The translations under genes were made by a program, and so were the position numbers. A DNA stretch of 64,000 bases from Phaeobacter bryozoorum (GTDB taxonomy: Bacteria; Pseudomonadota; Alphaproteobacteria; Rhodobacterales; Rhodobacteraceae), in assembly GCF_041893525.1 (NCBI RefSeq), contig NZ_CP169068.1; one strand, given 5' to 3'. Shown in pieces: positions 26,957-35,268 of the stretch. How positions within the stretch are numbered: position 1 is the first letter of the stretch; each line of letters opens with the position of its first letter. The notes under the pieces are model-generated. The model saw only the letters and a list, made by a program, of their open reading frames with translations. It did no database searches and was not told the origin of the DNA.

Positions 26957-27433
26957 TCAGTCTTCTTTCAGGGTCGCAAGGAATGCGACCACATCTTCGA
27001 TTTCCTGGGCGGTCAGGATCGGCGGCAATGGCTCGGTCCCCGCCTCGCCCGTGTAGGCATCGCCCGGCCGGATGAAGCCATCGACCTTGTAAAAGGCGGG
27101 CATCATCGTGCCGTCGAATGTCATCTTGGCATTGGCCACCAGACCGCGCAGCTCCGCCTCGCTCCAGCGGCTGCCGGCACCATCCAGCGCAGGGCCGATT
27201 TCACCGTGAAACGGCACATCCGACAGCGCGGACACCTGATGGCAGGCCACGCAATTGCCCTTGGATTTGTCGCCAACCAGCAATGCGCCGCTGGCGGCAT
27301 CCCCGGCAGCACCGCTGAGCGATACGGCAACAGCGCCGTCGTCGTCATAGGCGACCTCTTTCGGCGCGATCTCAGCGGCAAACGCAACTGTCCCGGCCAG
27401 ACAGGCTGCCAGTGTCAGAGATATTTGCTTCAT
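26957..27433 (-). CDS. soxX: SoxX, monohaem cytochrome c of the SoxAX complex
   Basis: A 158-residue protein with a signal peptide (LTLAACLAGTVAFA) and one haem motif, CVACH (61-65), plus the later GDAYTGEAGTEPLPPILTAQ region leading to the C-terminal helix. It takes electrons from SoxA. The start ATG follows GGGAGGAAAC, the same leader sequence as soxA. A perfect ATTC-N8-GAAT palindrome lies about 87-102 bases upstream in the 201-base soxW-soxX gap. Confidence 0.97.
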   Translation of the reverse strand: MKQISLTLAACLAGTVAFAAEIAPKEVAYDDDGAVAVSLSGAAGDAASGALLVGDKSKGNCVACHQVSALSDVPFHGEIGPALDGAGSRWSEAELRGLVANAKMTFDGTMMPAFYKVDGFIRPGDAYTGEAGTEPLPPILTAQEIEDVVAFLATLKED

Positions 27434-27517
27434 GTTTCCTCCCATTGGCTCCCACGCGCTTTGGCGTGCTTCGCTGGCGTTTACCCTAGGCGACCTCACC
27501 CGGCTAACGCAACATCA

Positions 27518-27537
27518 AATTCAGTAATTTGAATTTC
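27518..27537. promoter_or_regulatory. Candidate SoxR operator upstream of soxX
   Basis: Perfect 7-base inverted repeat AAATTCA (27518-27524) and TGAATTT (27531-27537). It contains ATTC-N8-GAAT (27520-27535). It sits where Paracoccus-type SoxR is known to act, between soxW and soxX. Confidence 0.65.
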
Positions 27538-27634
27538 ATTATGTCGTTTCGACCGTTCAACCTATCCGGCCTCGTCTGCCCGACAGCACGCAGGCAAGGC
27601 CATCTTTGCTGCAAAGACGATCAAATCACCGGTA

Positions 27635-28210
27635 TCAATCGGTGGAGCCGTTGTTCCGTTCCTGGATGCGGCGGGCATGGTAACGTTGAAAATCTTCTCC
27701 GTTATCAAGCAAATAGCGCTCTTCGTTCACCCAAGTGAACATATCGAGCGTAGTGCCGACCCCAAAGGCACCGGGCATGATCGCCACCGCGGCCTGCGGC
27801 GCCGGAATCTCGGGCACCTCCTGCGGCAGGAACATCATTGTCGGGGTAAACAGAACGCCCCATTTTCGGGCCATGTCCTTCTCCGACAGGGTTTCACCGT
27901 CAAAATCCGTCACTTCGACATCGCCATATAGATTGAGCTGCACCACAAAGAAATTGTCGCCGATGTAGGACCCGACCTCGGGTGTCGGGAACACCTCCTC
28001 GTGCATCTTGGTACAATAGACACAGCCCCTTTGTTCAAAGAACAGCACCAGCCGCTTGCCCTCGGCATTGGCCTCGTCCAGATCCTCGCGCAGATCCTTG
28101 AAGGTCTCGCGCATCCAGGGGGTCTTGTGCAGGCCATCATCGCCGAGCTCCACCGCCCCCGCAGAGCCGACACACAGCAGCCACAACAGTCCGATCATTA
28201 GTCGTTTCAT
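27635..28210 (-). CDS. soxW: SoxW, periplasmic thioredoxin
   Basis: A 191-residue protein with a signal peptide (RLMIGLLWLLCVGSAGA) and the redox motif CVYC (63-66), in the context FFEQRGCVYCTKMHEEVF. It takes reductant delivered across the membrane by SoxV and keeps SoxYZ active. Its gene follows soxV with a 37-base gap. Because soxV is frameshifted here, SoxW may lack its normal electron source. Confidence 0.93.
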   Translation of the reverse strand: MKRLMIGLLWLLCVGSAGAVELGDDGLHKTPWMRETFKDLREDLDEANAEGKRLVLFFEQRGCVYCTKMHEEVFPTPEVGSYIGDNFFVVQLNLYGDVEVTDFDGETLSEKDMARKWGVLFTPTMMFLPQEVPEIPAPQAAVAIMPGAFGVGTTLDMFTWVNEERYLLDNGEDFQRYHARRIQERNNGSTD

Positions 28211-28247
28211 CTCTTACCCTCCCAATACGGCCGCCATTCTGGGCCGC

Positions 28248-28981
28248 TCAGCCGATACTTGCAAAACCCGGGAACCACCGGATCATAGCCTCGGCAATAT
28301 AACGCACGCTGCCCGTGGCGATCAGAACCGCAAAGATGATGAGCATGACGCCCATCCCCTTTTCCACCCAGGCAAAGGCAGACCGGTGGCGGGCCACAAA
28401 CCTAAGAAAAGGCCCGGCAAACAGCGCCGCTACCACAAAGGGTGCGGTCATCGCCGCGCCGTAGACCAGCAACAGCAGCCCGCCGCGCCAGATATCGCCA
28501 AGGCCAGAGGCAATCATCAGGATCGAGGCCCAGGCCCCACGCAGGGTGTCCAGCCAAAGCCAAAGGCCAATCCCATCAAATAGGCGCCAGCCAAGGTCGC
28601 GGGCGGCGCGGTGCTTTCGATCCGAGCCTCGCGATAAAGCAGTGGAATCCGCAGGACCCCCAGAAAATGCAGCCCAAAGACCAGCAGCAATACCGCAGCG
28701 CCATAGGCCAGCACATCCATATATTGGCCAAACACCTGCCCCAGTGCGGTGGCTCCCATTCCCATCAGCACGAAGACAGTGGTCACCCCTGCGGCAAAGC
28801 AGATCGACGCCAGCACAAGGCGCCGCCGCGCGCCCAAAGCGATCTCGCCGTCGCTGCGCAGCTCCGCGATGGAAAGCCCCCCCATATAGGAGAGGTAAAA
28901 CGGCACCATGGGCAGCACGCAGGGCGTGAAGAATGACAATAGCCCCGCAACAAGCGCTCCGAACAAAGAGATTTCCAGCAT
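28248..28981 (-). pseudogene. soxV: SoxV (CcdA/DsbD-like membrane reductant transporter), frameshifted
   Basis: Two frames together encode a CcdA-type six-helix protein. The first covers MLEISLFGALVAGLLSF, the first catalytic motif FTPCVLP, and reaches the second, GFGWTPCVGP, then breaks into GPRS and a stop at 28517. The second frame resumes at SILMIASGLGDIWRGG and ends FPGFASIG at 28248. The junction is at about 28527-28535. Family members read TPCVGPxLxSIL here, so about four bases appear lost. The total span of 734 bases plus 4 would give 245 codons and a stop, the normal length. It may be a true mutation or a sequencing error. SoxV transfers electrons from cytoplasmic thioredoxin to SoxW. 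It heads the minus-strand sox run. Confidence 0.87.
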
Positions 28982-29294
28982 GTATCAAGGCCCCTTGCCA
29001 TCTTCTGCGTTCGAACCAGACAAGACCACAGTTGCCGATCCACATCGCGCCGAGAGGAATCTTCTGTCGGCTGCTGGCGGTCGATCTCCGTGTGCAAGCC
29101 GCGATTGCCCAAATCAGGTACAGCACCAACAAGATGCGCGGACCGCCGGTCACCCCGGTAGAAACTTGTACTATTCACATATTCAAATTACGTAGTACAT
29201 ATAGACACCCTTCATGCCGACCCGTCAATCACCGGCCGTGGCTCAGACATCGTACTTCACGGCCCCCACACAGATCATCGAGACAAATCGCATC
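28982..29294. promoter_or_regulatory. Divergent soxV/soxS control region
   Basis: This 313-base gap between soxV and soxS has no gene I can support. An AT-rich island at about 29163-29205 holds ATTC-N8-AAAT (29173-29188), one base off the ATTC-N8-GAAT element seen three times in the operon. It is enclosed by a 6-base inverted repeat TGTACT (29167-29172) and AGTACA (29194-29199). The position between soxS and the soxVW side matches a known SoxR-binding region in Paracoccus-type clusters. The operator role is inference. Confidence 0.5.
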
Positions 29295-29774
29295 ATGGCC
29301 TTTTCTTCGCTGACCTCCCTGCCCTATCGCAGCTGCCGCGCCGCTGCCTCGGCGCTGGCAAAGGTCGCTGTCATGGCGGCATTGCCGCTGATCGCATCGG
29401 CCAGCGATGCCGCAGAGCTGGTGATGGTCGAGCAGCCGGGCTGCGCCTGGTGCGAACGCTGGGACGCGGAGATTGCGCCGATCTATCCAAAGACCGCCGA
29501 AGGCACCTTTGCCCCGCTGCGCCGGGCAGATTTGCGCGACATGCCGAAAGATCTGACGCTGTCACGGCGGGTCACATTCACGCCAACCTTCTTGATCGTT
29601 GAGGGCGGCCATGAGATGGCGAGACTGGAAGGCTATCCGGGAGAGGATTTCTTCTGGCCGCTGATTTCCGGTCTGCTGCAGGCGCACGCAGGCTTTGTCC
29701 CGCCCGCTGCCGAGCAACCAGACGCGGGACACGCCCCCGACCAGCAGCCCGCCCCGATGGCCACCAATGGTTGA
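29295..29774 (+). CDS. soxS: SoxS, periplasmic thioredoxin-like protein
   Basis: A 159-residue thioredoxin-fold protein with a hydrophobic export signal (LAKVAVMAALPLIASASDAA) and the redox motif CAWC (C50, C53) in VEQPGCAWCERWDAEI. A cis-proline motif TFTPTFLIV follows. In Paracoccus SoxS is needed for full sox expression and for reactivating SoxYZ. The 3' end is about 20 bases before soxR. I chose the ATG at 29295 to give a normal signal; upstream in-frame codons give a longer, unlikely leader and none has a clear Shine-Dalgarno. Confidence 0.88.
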   Translation: MAFSSLTSLPYRSCRAAASALAKVAVMAALPLIASASDAAELVMVEQPGCAWCERWDAEIAPIYPKTAEGTFAPLRRADLRDMPKDLTLSRRVTFTPTFLIVEGGHEMARLEGYPGEDFFWPLISGLLQAHAGFVPPAAEQPDAGHAPDQQPAPMATNG

Positions 29775-29793
29775 ACCAGGAGAGAACACCGAT

Positions 29794-30129
29794 ATGGCCC
29801 TGCCACAGTTTTCCGCCGATATGGCCCCCGAAGATCTCGATACGATGGTGGACAATGCCACCCGCGCCTCGAATTTTCTGAAGGCGATCAGCCACGAGGG
29901 ACGCCTGATGATCCTTTGCCATCTGGTGTCGGGTGAAAAATCGGTGACCGAGCTGGAAGAGCTGCTCTCCGCACGTCAGGCGGCGGTTTCCCAACAGCTG
30001 TCGCGCCTGCGTCTGGAAGGTCTGGTCATTCCACGCCGTGAGGGCAAGGCGATCTATTACCGGCTGGCAGATGATCGTCCACGCCGGATCCTGGAAGTGG
30101 TCTACGAGCTGTTCTGCAAAGAGGACTGA
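29794..30129 (+). CDS. soxR: SoxR, ArsR-family persulfide-responsive repressor of sox genes
   Basis: A 111-residue winged-helix repressor: DNA-recognition helix SARQAAVSQQLSRLRLEGLV, wing IPRREGKAIYYRL. Two cysteines, C42 (RLMILCHL) and C108 (YELFCKED), are placed as in SqrR, BigR and YgaV, where they form a polysulfide bridge that releases DNA. This is the sulfur sensor of the cluster. The ATG is preceded by AGGAGA with a 10-base gap; an in-frame ATG 27 bases upstream is possible. Likely operators are the ATTC-N8-GAAT elements before soxX, soxB and soxC and the degenerate one before soxS/soxV. Confidence 0.92.
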   Translation: MALPQFSADMAPEDLDTMVDNATRASNFLKAISHEGRLMILCHLVSGEKSVTELEELLSARQAAVSQQLSRLRLEGLVIPRREGKAIYYRLADDRPRRILEVVYELFCKED

Positions 30130-30215
30130 CCGACGACCGGTCGGCCCGGCCACACTGGCAGCGGACCCTTCAGCCGCCAGCCCCGCAGCTCTTTCACCGG
30201 CGGAACCCGCACAAG

Positions 30216-31286
30216 ATGCCCACCCCCCTGTCCGACCTCCTGAGCGATACGCAGCTGACCGCCCTGCTGGGGGTGTTTGGCGGCGTCCTGCTGGGATTGG
30301 CGGCGCGGCTGGGGCGGTTCTGCACGCTGGGCGCCATCGAGGATCTGCTCTATGGCGGCTCGTCCCTGCGTCTGCGGATGTGGGGCATGGCAATCGGCAT
30401 GGCAATCCTGGGAAGTTTTGGCCTCATGGCTCTAGGCTGGCTGGATCCGGCGCAGTCGCAATATCTTGCCATTCGCTGGATGCCGCTGGCCTCTATCGGC
30501 GGCGGCCTGTTATTTGGCTATGGCATGGCCCTGAGCGGGATGTGCGGCTATGGCGCCATAGCCCGGCTCGGCGGCGGCGATCTGCGCAGCTTTGTCATCG
30601 TGCTGGTGATGGGCGTATCGACCTTTGTCGTGCTGACAGGCCCTCTCGCCCCGCTGCGCAACCTGTTTTTCCGGCAACAGAGCATCACCGATGATCTGCC
30701 CGCCGGCATCGCCCATCATCTGGCCAACTATCTTGGAGCGTCGGTCAGCGCTATCGGCCTTGCCATCGGCGGTGCGATCCTGCTGATATCCATCCTCGGG
30801 CGTGAGGTGCGCGAGTCTCCGGCCGCTATTGGCTGGGCTGCGCTGGTGGCGTTTGCCATCATCAGCGGCTGGGCAGGCAGCAGCCATATCGCGCGGACGG
30901 GGTTTGACGCGATACCTCTGGTCTCGCATTCCTTCTCCGCGCCGCTTGGCGAAACCATCATGTGGACAATGACCGGCAGCCTGCGGCCGATCAGCTTTGC
31001 CGTCGGCTCGGTCAGCGGCGTCTGGCTCGGTGCCTTTATCGGTTCGCTGATCAAGGGGCATTTCCGCTGGGAGGCCTGCGACGACCCGCGCGAGCTGCGC
31101 CGCCAGATCATCGGGGCCGCGATCATGGGGGGCGGCGCGGTCCTTGCAATGGGCTGCACGGTCGGCCAGGGGCTGAGCGCCTTTTCGCTGTTGTCGATTT
31201 CTGCCCCGGTGACCTTTCTGTCGATCTTTGCCGGGGCCGCTGTTGGGCTGCGCCAGCTGATCACCGGTTTTCGCCGCGCCGCCTGA
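30216..31286 (+). CDS. soxT: SoxT, YeeE/YedE-family sulfur-compound transporter
   Basis: A 356-residue membrane protein with about nine hydrophobic segments. It carries the YeeE/YedE half-repeat signatures: RLGRFCTLGAIEDLLYGG near residue 32, FGYGMALSGMCGYGAIARLG near 95-115, and GGGAVLAMGCTVGQGLSA near the C-terminus. The conserved cysteines in GMCGYG and GCTVGQG carry thiosulfate in YeeE. SoxT proteins are thought to import thiosulfate or export a sulfur signal for SoxR. It follows soxR by 86 bases on the same strand. Confidence 0.9.
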   Translation: MPTPLSDLLSDTQLTALLGVFGGVLLGLAARLGRFCTLGAIEDLLYGGSSLRLRMWGMAIGMAILGSFGLMALGWLDPAQSQYLAIRWMPLASIGGGLLFGYGMALSGMCGYGAIARLGGGDLRSFVIVLVMGVSTFVVLTGPLAPLRNLFFRQQSITDDLPAGIAHHLANYLGASVSAIGLAIGGAILLISILGREVRESPAAIGWAALVAFAIISGWAGSSHIARTGFDAIPLVSHSFSAPLGETIMWTMTGSLRPISFAVGSVSGVWLGAFIGSLIKGHFRWEACDDPRELRRQIIGAAIMGGGAVLAMGCTVGQGLSAFSLLSISAPVTFLSIFAGAAVGLRQLITGFRRAA

Positions 31287-31410
31287 CTGTACCGCCTGAC
31301 TGCACCACCTGACTGCCCTGCCGCGCCGCTCGCACCGGCTGCACGACAATGTGACTGCGGTGCAGCCGCCGAGGCATTAACCTCGTAAGCAACGACAGGA
31401 GATCACCGCC

Positions 31411-31947
31411 ATGTTTCAAAACGTGATGGGCCCGATGGCCCCCCGCCGCAGCCATCTGTTCGCTGCGGCACTGGCCTTCGTGCTGCTTGCCGCAACAGGG
31501 TCACATACGATGGTTGCGACCGCCGCACCGCTGGCCAAGCGCCAGGGCTGGGCGGTTCACCAGACCCGCAAGCCCTACCCGCAGCTGGTCGAAGATGTGA
31601 TTGCGGCGACGAAGGCGCAGGGTCTTGTCGTGGTGACGCAGGCCGGGCCGACCAAGGCCGCTGCGGCCCGTGGCATTACCATACCCGGCAACCGGGTGAT
31701 CGGTGTTTTCAACAATGACTATGCGGTGCGGGTCCTCAGCCATTCCACCGCCGCAATGATTGAAGCCCCGATCCGCCTTTATGTGACCGAAGGCGAAGAT
31801 GGCTTGGCGACGCTTTCTTATAAAACCGCAACCCATGTCTTTGCCCCCTATCTCGATGAAGGCGGGGCTGATCTCGCCGATATCGCGGCAGAGCTGGACC
31901 AACATCTTGATGCCATTGCGCAAAATGCGGCGCGCTCGGCGCCTTGA
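31411..31947 (+). CDS. DUF302 protein, exported
   Basis: A 178-residue protein with an N-terminal signal (SHLFAAALAFVLLAATGSH) and a DUF302 domain (YPQLVEDVIAATKAQGLVVV, then NRVIGVFNNDYAVRVLSHST and APIRLYVTEGEDG). DUF302 proteins recur near sulfur-oxidation genes, but their role is not established. It follows soxT with a 124-base gap and precedes the ThDP enzyme by about 80 bases, so it may be the end of the sox plus-strand run. Confidence 0.87.
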   Translation: MFQNVMGPMAPRRSHLFAAALAFVLLAATGSHTMVATAAPLAKRQGWAVHQTRKPYPQLVEDVIAATKAQGLVVVTQAGPTKAAAARGITIPGNRVIGVFNNDYAVRVLSHSTAAMIEAPIRLYVTEGEDGLATLSYKTATHVFAPYLDEGGADLADIAAELDQHLDAIAQNAARSAP

Positions 31948-32028
31948 CGCTCACACCCGCGTGAGGAGGCTTGCAACCTTGCCCGGTTCCGGCAATTTGG
32001 CGGCACTTGTTCACGAAGGGTGGATTTC

Positions 32029-33693
32029 ATGACACAGACCGACACCGCGGCTGCGACGGCCACAGAACCATTGCGCGCGGCGGATGTGCTGGCCCGGCGA
32101 CTATATGCCGCCGGATGCCGCCATGCCTTCGGCATGCCCGGTGGCGAAGTGCTGACGCTTGTCGATGCGCTGACCAAGGCGGGCATCCGCTTTCACCTTG
32201 CCAAACACGAGAACAGCGCCGGTTTCATGGGCGAAGGCGTGCACCACAGCGATGGCGCGCCGGTTATCCTGGTGGCCACGCTGGGCCCGGGGGCGCTCAA
32301 TGGGGTGAACGTTGTTGCCAATGCGCATCAGGACCGGGTGCCGATGCTGGTGCTGACAGGATGTGTGGATGCGGCGGAAGCGGCCACCTATACCCATCAG
32401 GTACTGGACCATCAGGCGGTTTTTGCCCCGATCACCAAGGCCAGCTATCGCCTCGACGCCGAGGCTGCGGGTGTGATCGCCGACAAGGCGGTGCGGATCG
32501 CAACCGCGCCGCGCAATGGGCCGGTGCATATCGATGTGCCGATCTCCGTCGCCAATTCTCCTCCAGGCACCCACCGTCCTTGCCTCGCGCCTGCCAGAGC
32601 AACGCAACCGCAGCCCGCTGACCTGGCGCAGGCGCGCGCGTGGCTTACCGAGGCCGAGCGCCCGCTGGCGGTGATCGGTCTTGACGCTGTTGCCGAGGCC
32701 GCATCCGCGCCGCTTCTGGCCTTTCTCGAACACTACCAGATCCCTTTTGTAACCAGCTACAAGGCCAAGGGCATCGTGCCTGAGAAGCACCCGCTTTGCC
32801 TTGGCGGCGCCGGGCTGTCGCCGCTCGCCGATCGTCACCTGCTGCCGCTGGTGCGCGAGGCCGATCTGGTTCTTGCGCTGGGGTACGATCCAATCGAGAT
32901 GCGCCCGGGCTGGCGCAACGCCTGGGATTGTTCCCGCCAGCGGGTGATTGATATCTGCGCCGAGGACAACACCCACTACATGCACGCGGCCACTCTGACG
33001 CTGGTTGCCGGTCTTGCGCCCAGTCTGCGCGCCCTGACGGTTGGGGCGCAGCTCGCCGACGACACGCAGCCGTCCCCTCGGCGCTGGCCCGAAGGTCAGC
33101 CTGAGGTGGCCCGGGCAGCCCTTCGCTCCGCCTTCACCCCGCAGGCGGACTGGGGACCCGATGCGATCGTTGCCGAATGTCAGGCCACCCTGCCCGGCGA
33201 TACGCTGGCGACGGCAGACAGCGGCGCCCATCGGATCTTGCTCTCGCAGATGTGGAGCTGCCATGAGCCTCGCGCCCTGATCCAATCCTCGGGCCTCTGC
33301 ACCATGGGCTGCGCGGTGCCGATGGCCATCGGCCGCAAACTGGCAGAGCCGCAGCGCACGGTTGTCAGCTTCTCCGGTGATGCGGGTTTCCTGATGGTGG
33401 CGGGCGAGTTGTCCACCGCCGCGGAGCTTGGCGTTGCGCCGATCTTTGTCGTGTTCGTCGATGCCAGCCTCGCATTGATCGATCTGAAGCAGCGACAGCG
33501 ACGGCTGGATAACGCTGGCGTCGACTTCGGCCAGCACGACTTTGCCGCGATGGGCCGGGCCTTTGGCGGCCATGGCGTCAGGGTCCGCGACCGCGCAGGC
33601 CTGCGCGCTGCCTTGCAAGAGGCACAGCAGGCCGAGCGTTTCACCGTCATTGCCGCAGAATTCGAGCGGGAGGCCTATGATGGGCTCATCTGA
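32029..33693 (+). CDS. Thiamine-diphosphate enzyme of the acetolactate-synthase-like group, substrate unknown
   Basis: A 554-residue enzyme with the three-domain ThDP layout: N-terminal pyrimidine-binding domain with the catalytic glutamate in KHENSAGFMGEG, a central domain, and a C-terminal diphosphate-binding domain with the metal motif opening SGDAGFLMVAGEL. The ligand usually Asn at the motif's end is Asp here (VFVDASLALIDLKQ), a conservative change. It is not an obvious IlvB, Xsc, oxalyl-CoA decarboxylase or benzoylformate decarboxylase. Its last 14 bases overlap a class III CoA-transferase gene, so both probably act on one acyl compound. The start is the ATG at MTQTD, after GGGTGGATTTC. 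Confidence 0.82.
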   Translation: MTQTDTAAATATEPLRAADVLARRLYAAGCRHAFGMPGGEVLTLVDALTKAGIRFHLAKHENSAGFMGEGVHHSDGAPVILVATLGPGALNGVNVVANAHQDRVPMLVLTGCVDAAEAATYTHQVLDHQAVFAPITKASYRLDAEAAGVIADKAVRIATAPRNGPVHIDVPISVANSPPGTHRPCLAPARATQPQPADLAQARAWLTEAERPLAVIGLDAVAEAASAPLLAFLEHYQIPFVTSYKAKGIVPEKHPLCLGGAGLSPLADRHLLPLVREADLVLALGYDPIEMRPGWRNAWDCSRQRVIDICAEDNTHYMHAATLTLVAGLAPSLRALTVGAQLADDTQPSPRRWPEGQPEVARAALRSAFTPQADWGPDAIVAECQATLPGDTLATADSGAHRILLSQMWSCHEPRALIQSSGLCTMGCAVPMAIGRKLAEPQRTVVSFSGDAGFLMVAGELSTAAELGVAPIFVVFVDASLALIDLKQRQRRLDNAGVDFGQHDFAAMGRAFGGHGVRVRDRAGLRAALQEAQQAERFTVIAAEFEREAYDGLI

Positions 33694-34900
33694 CCGGACA
33701 TCCGAAGCCAAGCTGCCCCATGGCCCGCTGACCGGTATCAAGGTGCTGGACCTGTCCCGCATTCTGGCAGGGCCGACCTGCACCCAGATGCTGGGAGATC
33801 TGGGGGCCAGTGTGCTCAAGGTCGAAAACCCGCGAACCGGGGGCGATGACACCCGGCAGTGGGGGCCGCCCTATGTGGTGGATGGAGACGGTCACCAGTC
33901 GGATCTGTCGGCCTATTTCATGGCCGCAAACCGTAATAAGCGTTCGGTTGAGGTGGACATCGCCACGGCCGAGGGCCAGCAGGTCATACGTCGTCTCGCC
34001 GCCGAAGCCGATATTCTGCTGGAAAACTTCAAACCCGGCGGGCTTGCCAAATACAGCCTCGACTACGAGAGCCTGCACGCGGAGTTCCCGCATCTGGTCT
34101 ATGGTTCGATCTCCGGCTACGGCCAGACTGGACCCAATGCCCATAAACCCGGCTATGACCTGATGGCACAGGGCTATGGCGGGATCATGTCGCTCACCGG
34201 TGAGCCTGAGGGCCGACCGATGAAGGTTGGCGTCGGCATCGCCGACGTAATGTGCGGCATGTATGCCTGTGTCGGCATCCTCGCGGCGCTGCGCCACAAG
34301 GAACAGACCGGCGAAGGCCAGCAGGTCGATATCGCGCTGGTGGATGCGCAGATCGCATGGCTGATCAACGAAGGTGTGGCAACACTCAACACTGGCAGCG
34401 CCCCCAAACGGCGCGGTAATGAGCATCCCAGCATCGTGCCATATGGGTTATATGAGACCTCAGATGGCCATGTGATCCTCGCGGTCGGCAATGACGCGCA
34501 ATTTGGCCGCTTCCTATCTTTTCTCGGTCTGGACGGGCTGGCGCGGGACTCGCGCTTTGCAACCAACCCGGCCCGCTTGCAGCACCGCGACGCGCTCGCC
34601 GACATCCTGGTACCGGCGCTGCGCCAATACCGCACCGATGAGGTGATCGCCGCGATGGAGGCCCGCAAGGTGCCAGCAGGACCGGTGCAGACGCTCGATC
34701 AGGTTTTTGCCTCTGATCAGGTGGCGGCGCGGGATATGACAATTGAAATGTCCTCGGCGGCGGGGCCGGTGCGGTTGCTTGGCAATCCGCTCAAATTCTC
34801 CCGGACGCCGGTGACCTACCGCCATGCGCCTCCAATCTGCGGTGCAAACAGCGACCTCCTAGCCAGGACCGCGGACCCGTTTTCGGAAGACGACAACTAA
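33680..34900 (+). CDS. Class III (CaiB/BaiF) acyl-CoA transferase
   Basis: A 406-residue transferase. Family phrases are GIKVLDLSRILAGPTCTQML, LLENFKPGGLAKYSLDYESL, SISGYGQTGPNAHKPGYDLM, DVMCGMYACVGILAALRHKE and, near the end, RKVPAGPVQTLDQVF. The catalytic aspartate is expected in the PGYDLMAQG region. Members move CoA between carboxylic acids (formyl/oxalyl, carnitine, itaconate, mesaconate and others); the pair here is unknown. It overlaps the ThDP enzyme gene, with GGGAGG inside that gene as Shine-Dalgarno. Two adjacent ATG are possible (33677 or 33680); the second has better spacing. Confidence 0.92.
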   Translation: MGSSDRTSEAKLPHGPLTGIKVLDLSRILAGPTCTQMLGDLGASVLKVENPRTGGDDTRQWGPPYVVDGDGHQSDLSAYFMAANRNKRSVEVDIATAEGQQVIRRLAAEADILLENFKPGGLAKYSLDYESLHAEFPHLVYGSISGYGQTGPNAHKPGYDLMAQGYGGIMSLTGEPEGRPMKVGVGIADVMCGMYACVGILAALRHKEQTGEGQQVDIALVDAQIAWLINEGVATLNTGSAPKRRGNEHPSIVPYGLYETSDGHVILAVGNDAQFGRFLSFLGLDGLARDSRFATNPARLQHRDALADILVPALRQYRTDEVIAAMEARKVPAGPVQTLDQVFASDQVAARDMTIEMSSAAGPVRLLGNPLKFSRTPVTYRHAPPICGANSDLLARTADPFSEDDN

Positions 34901-35268
34901 GACAGCGGCGCGCCGCCACCGAGAACAGGCAGAAGCCCCATCACCCGGGGGCGACTGCCTGCTCAATATCTCTGCTATCCCCTTAAGACACCGCAGAAAA
35001 CGCCTGTTTCTCGGGCTTGCAACCGGCAGGATCTGGCCGAGTGTTACAGAAACTGGCGGTCTTCGGCCAAAGTCGCGCTGCACGGGCTTGCCAGATTACA
35101 AAAAATGCGGGAAATCGCTGTCAATCAATATGGTTGGCCCATTAATCCGGCGAGATTGCACACGCCGCTTCACCAAACCGCGAGCGGGCATCGCGAGACG
35201 CGCGGCCGTGCTTTAGGCTCGACGACAAAGCACCTCTGCTTTCGTTTTTGACACGGATCGGACAAACG
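34901..35268. other. Intergenic region with an extended hairpin
   Basis: I see no gene in these 368 bases. Near the left end, 34926-34961 can form a long interrupted stem (CAGGCAG with CTGCCTG, and internally GCCCC with GGGGC) around a short loop. It has no T-run, so it is a weak terminator or mRNA-end structure for the CoA-transferase transcript. The rest looks non-coding and presumably contains the promoter of the TPR gene. Confidence 0.5.

Noticed and set aside
28536..29153. The 5' part of a 301-codon minus-strand frame that ends with the SoxV C-terminus
   Set aside because: Upstream of the frameshift this frame is out of register with SoxV and encodes no sensible membrane helices. Only the part after about 28530 is real.
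32101..33852. A 583-codon open frame on the minus strand
   Set aside because: Antisense of the ThDP enzyme; the plus-strand reading has clear cofactor motifs.
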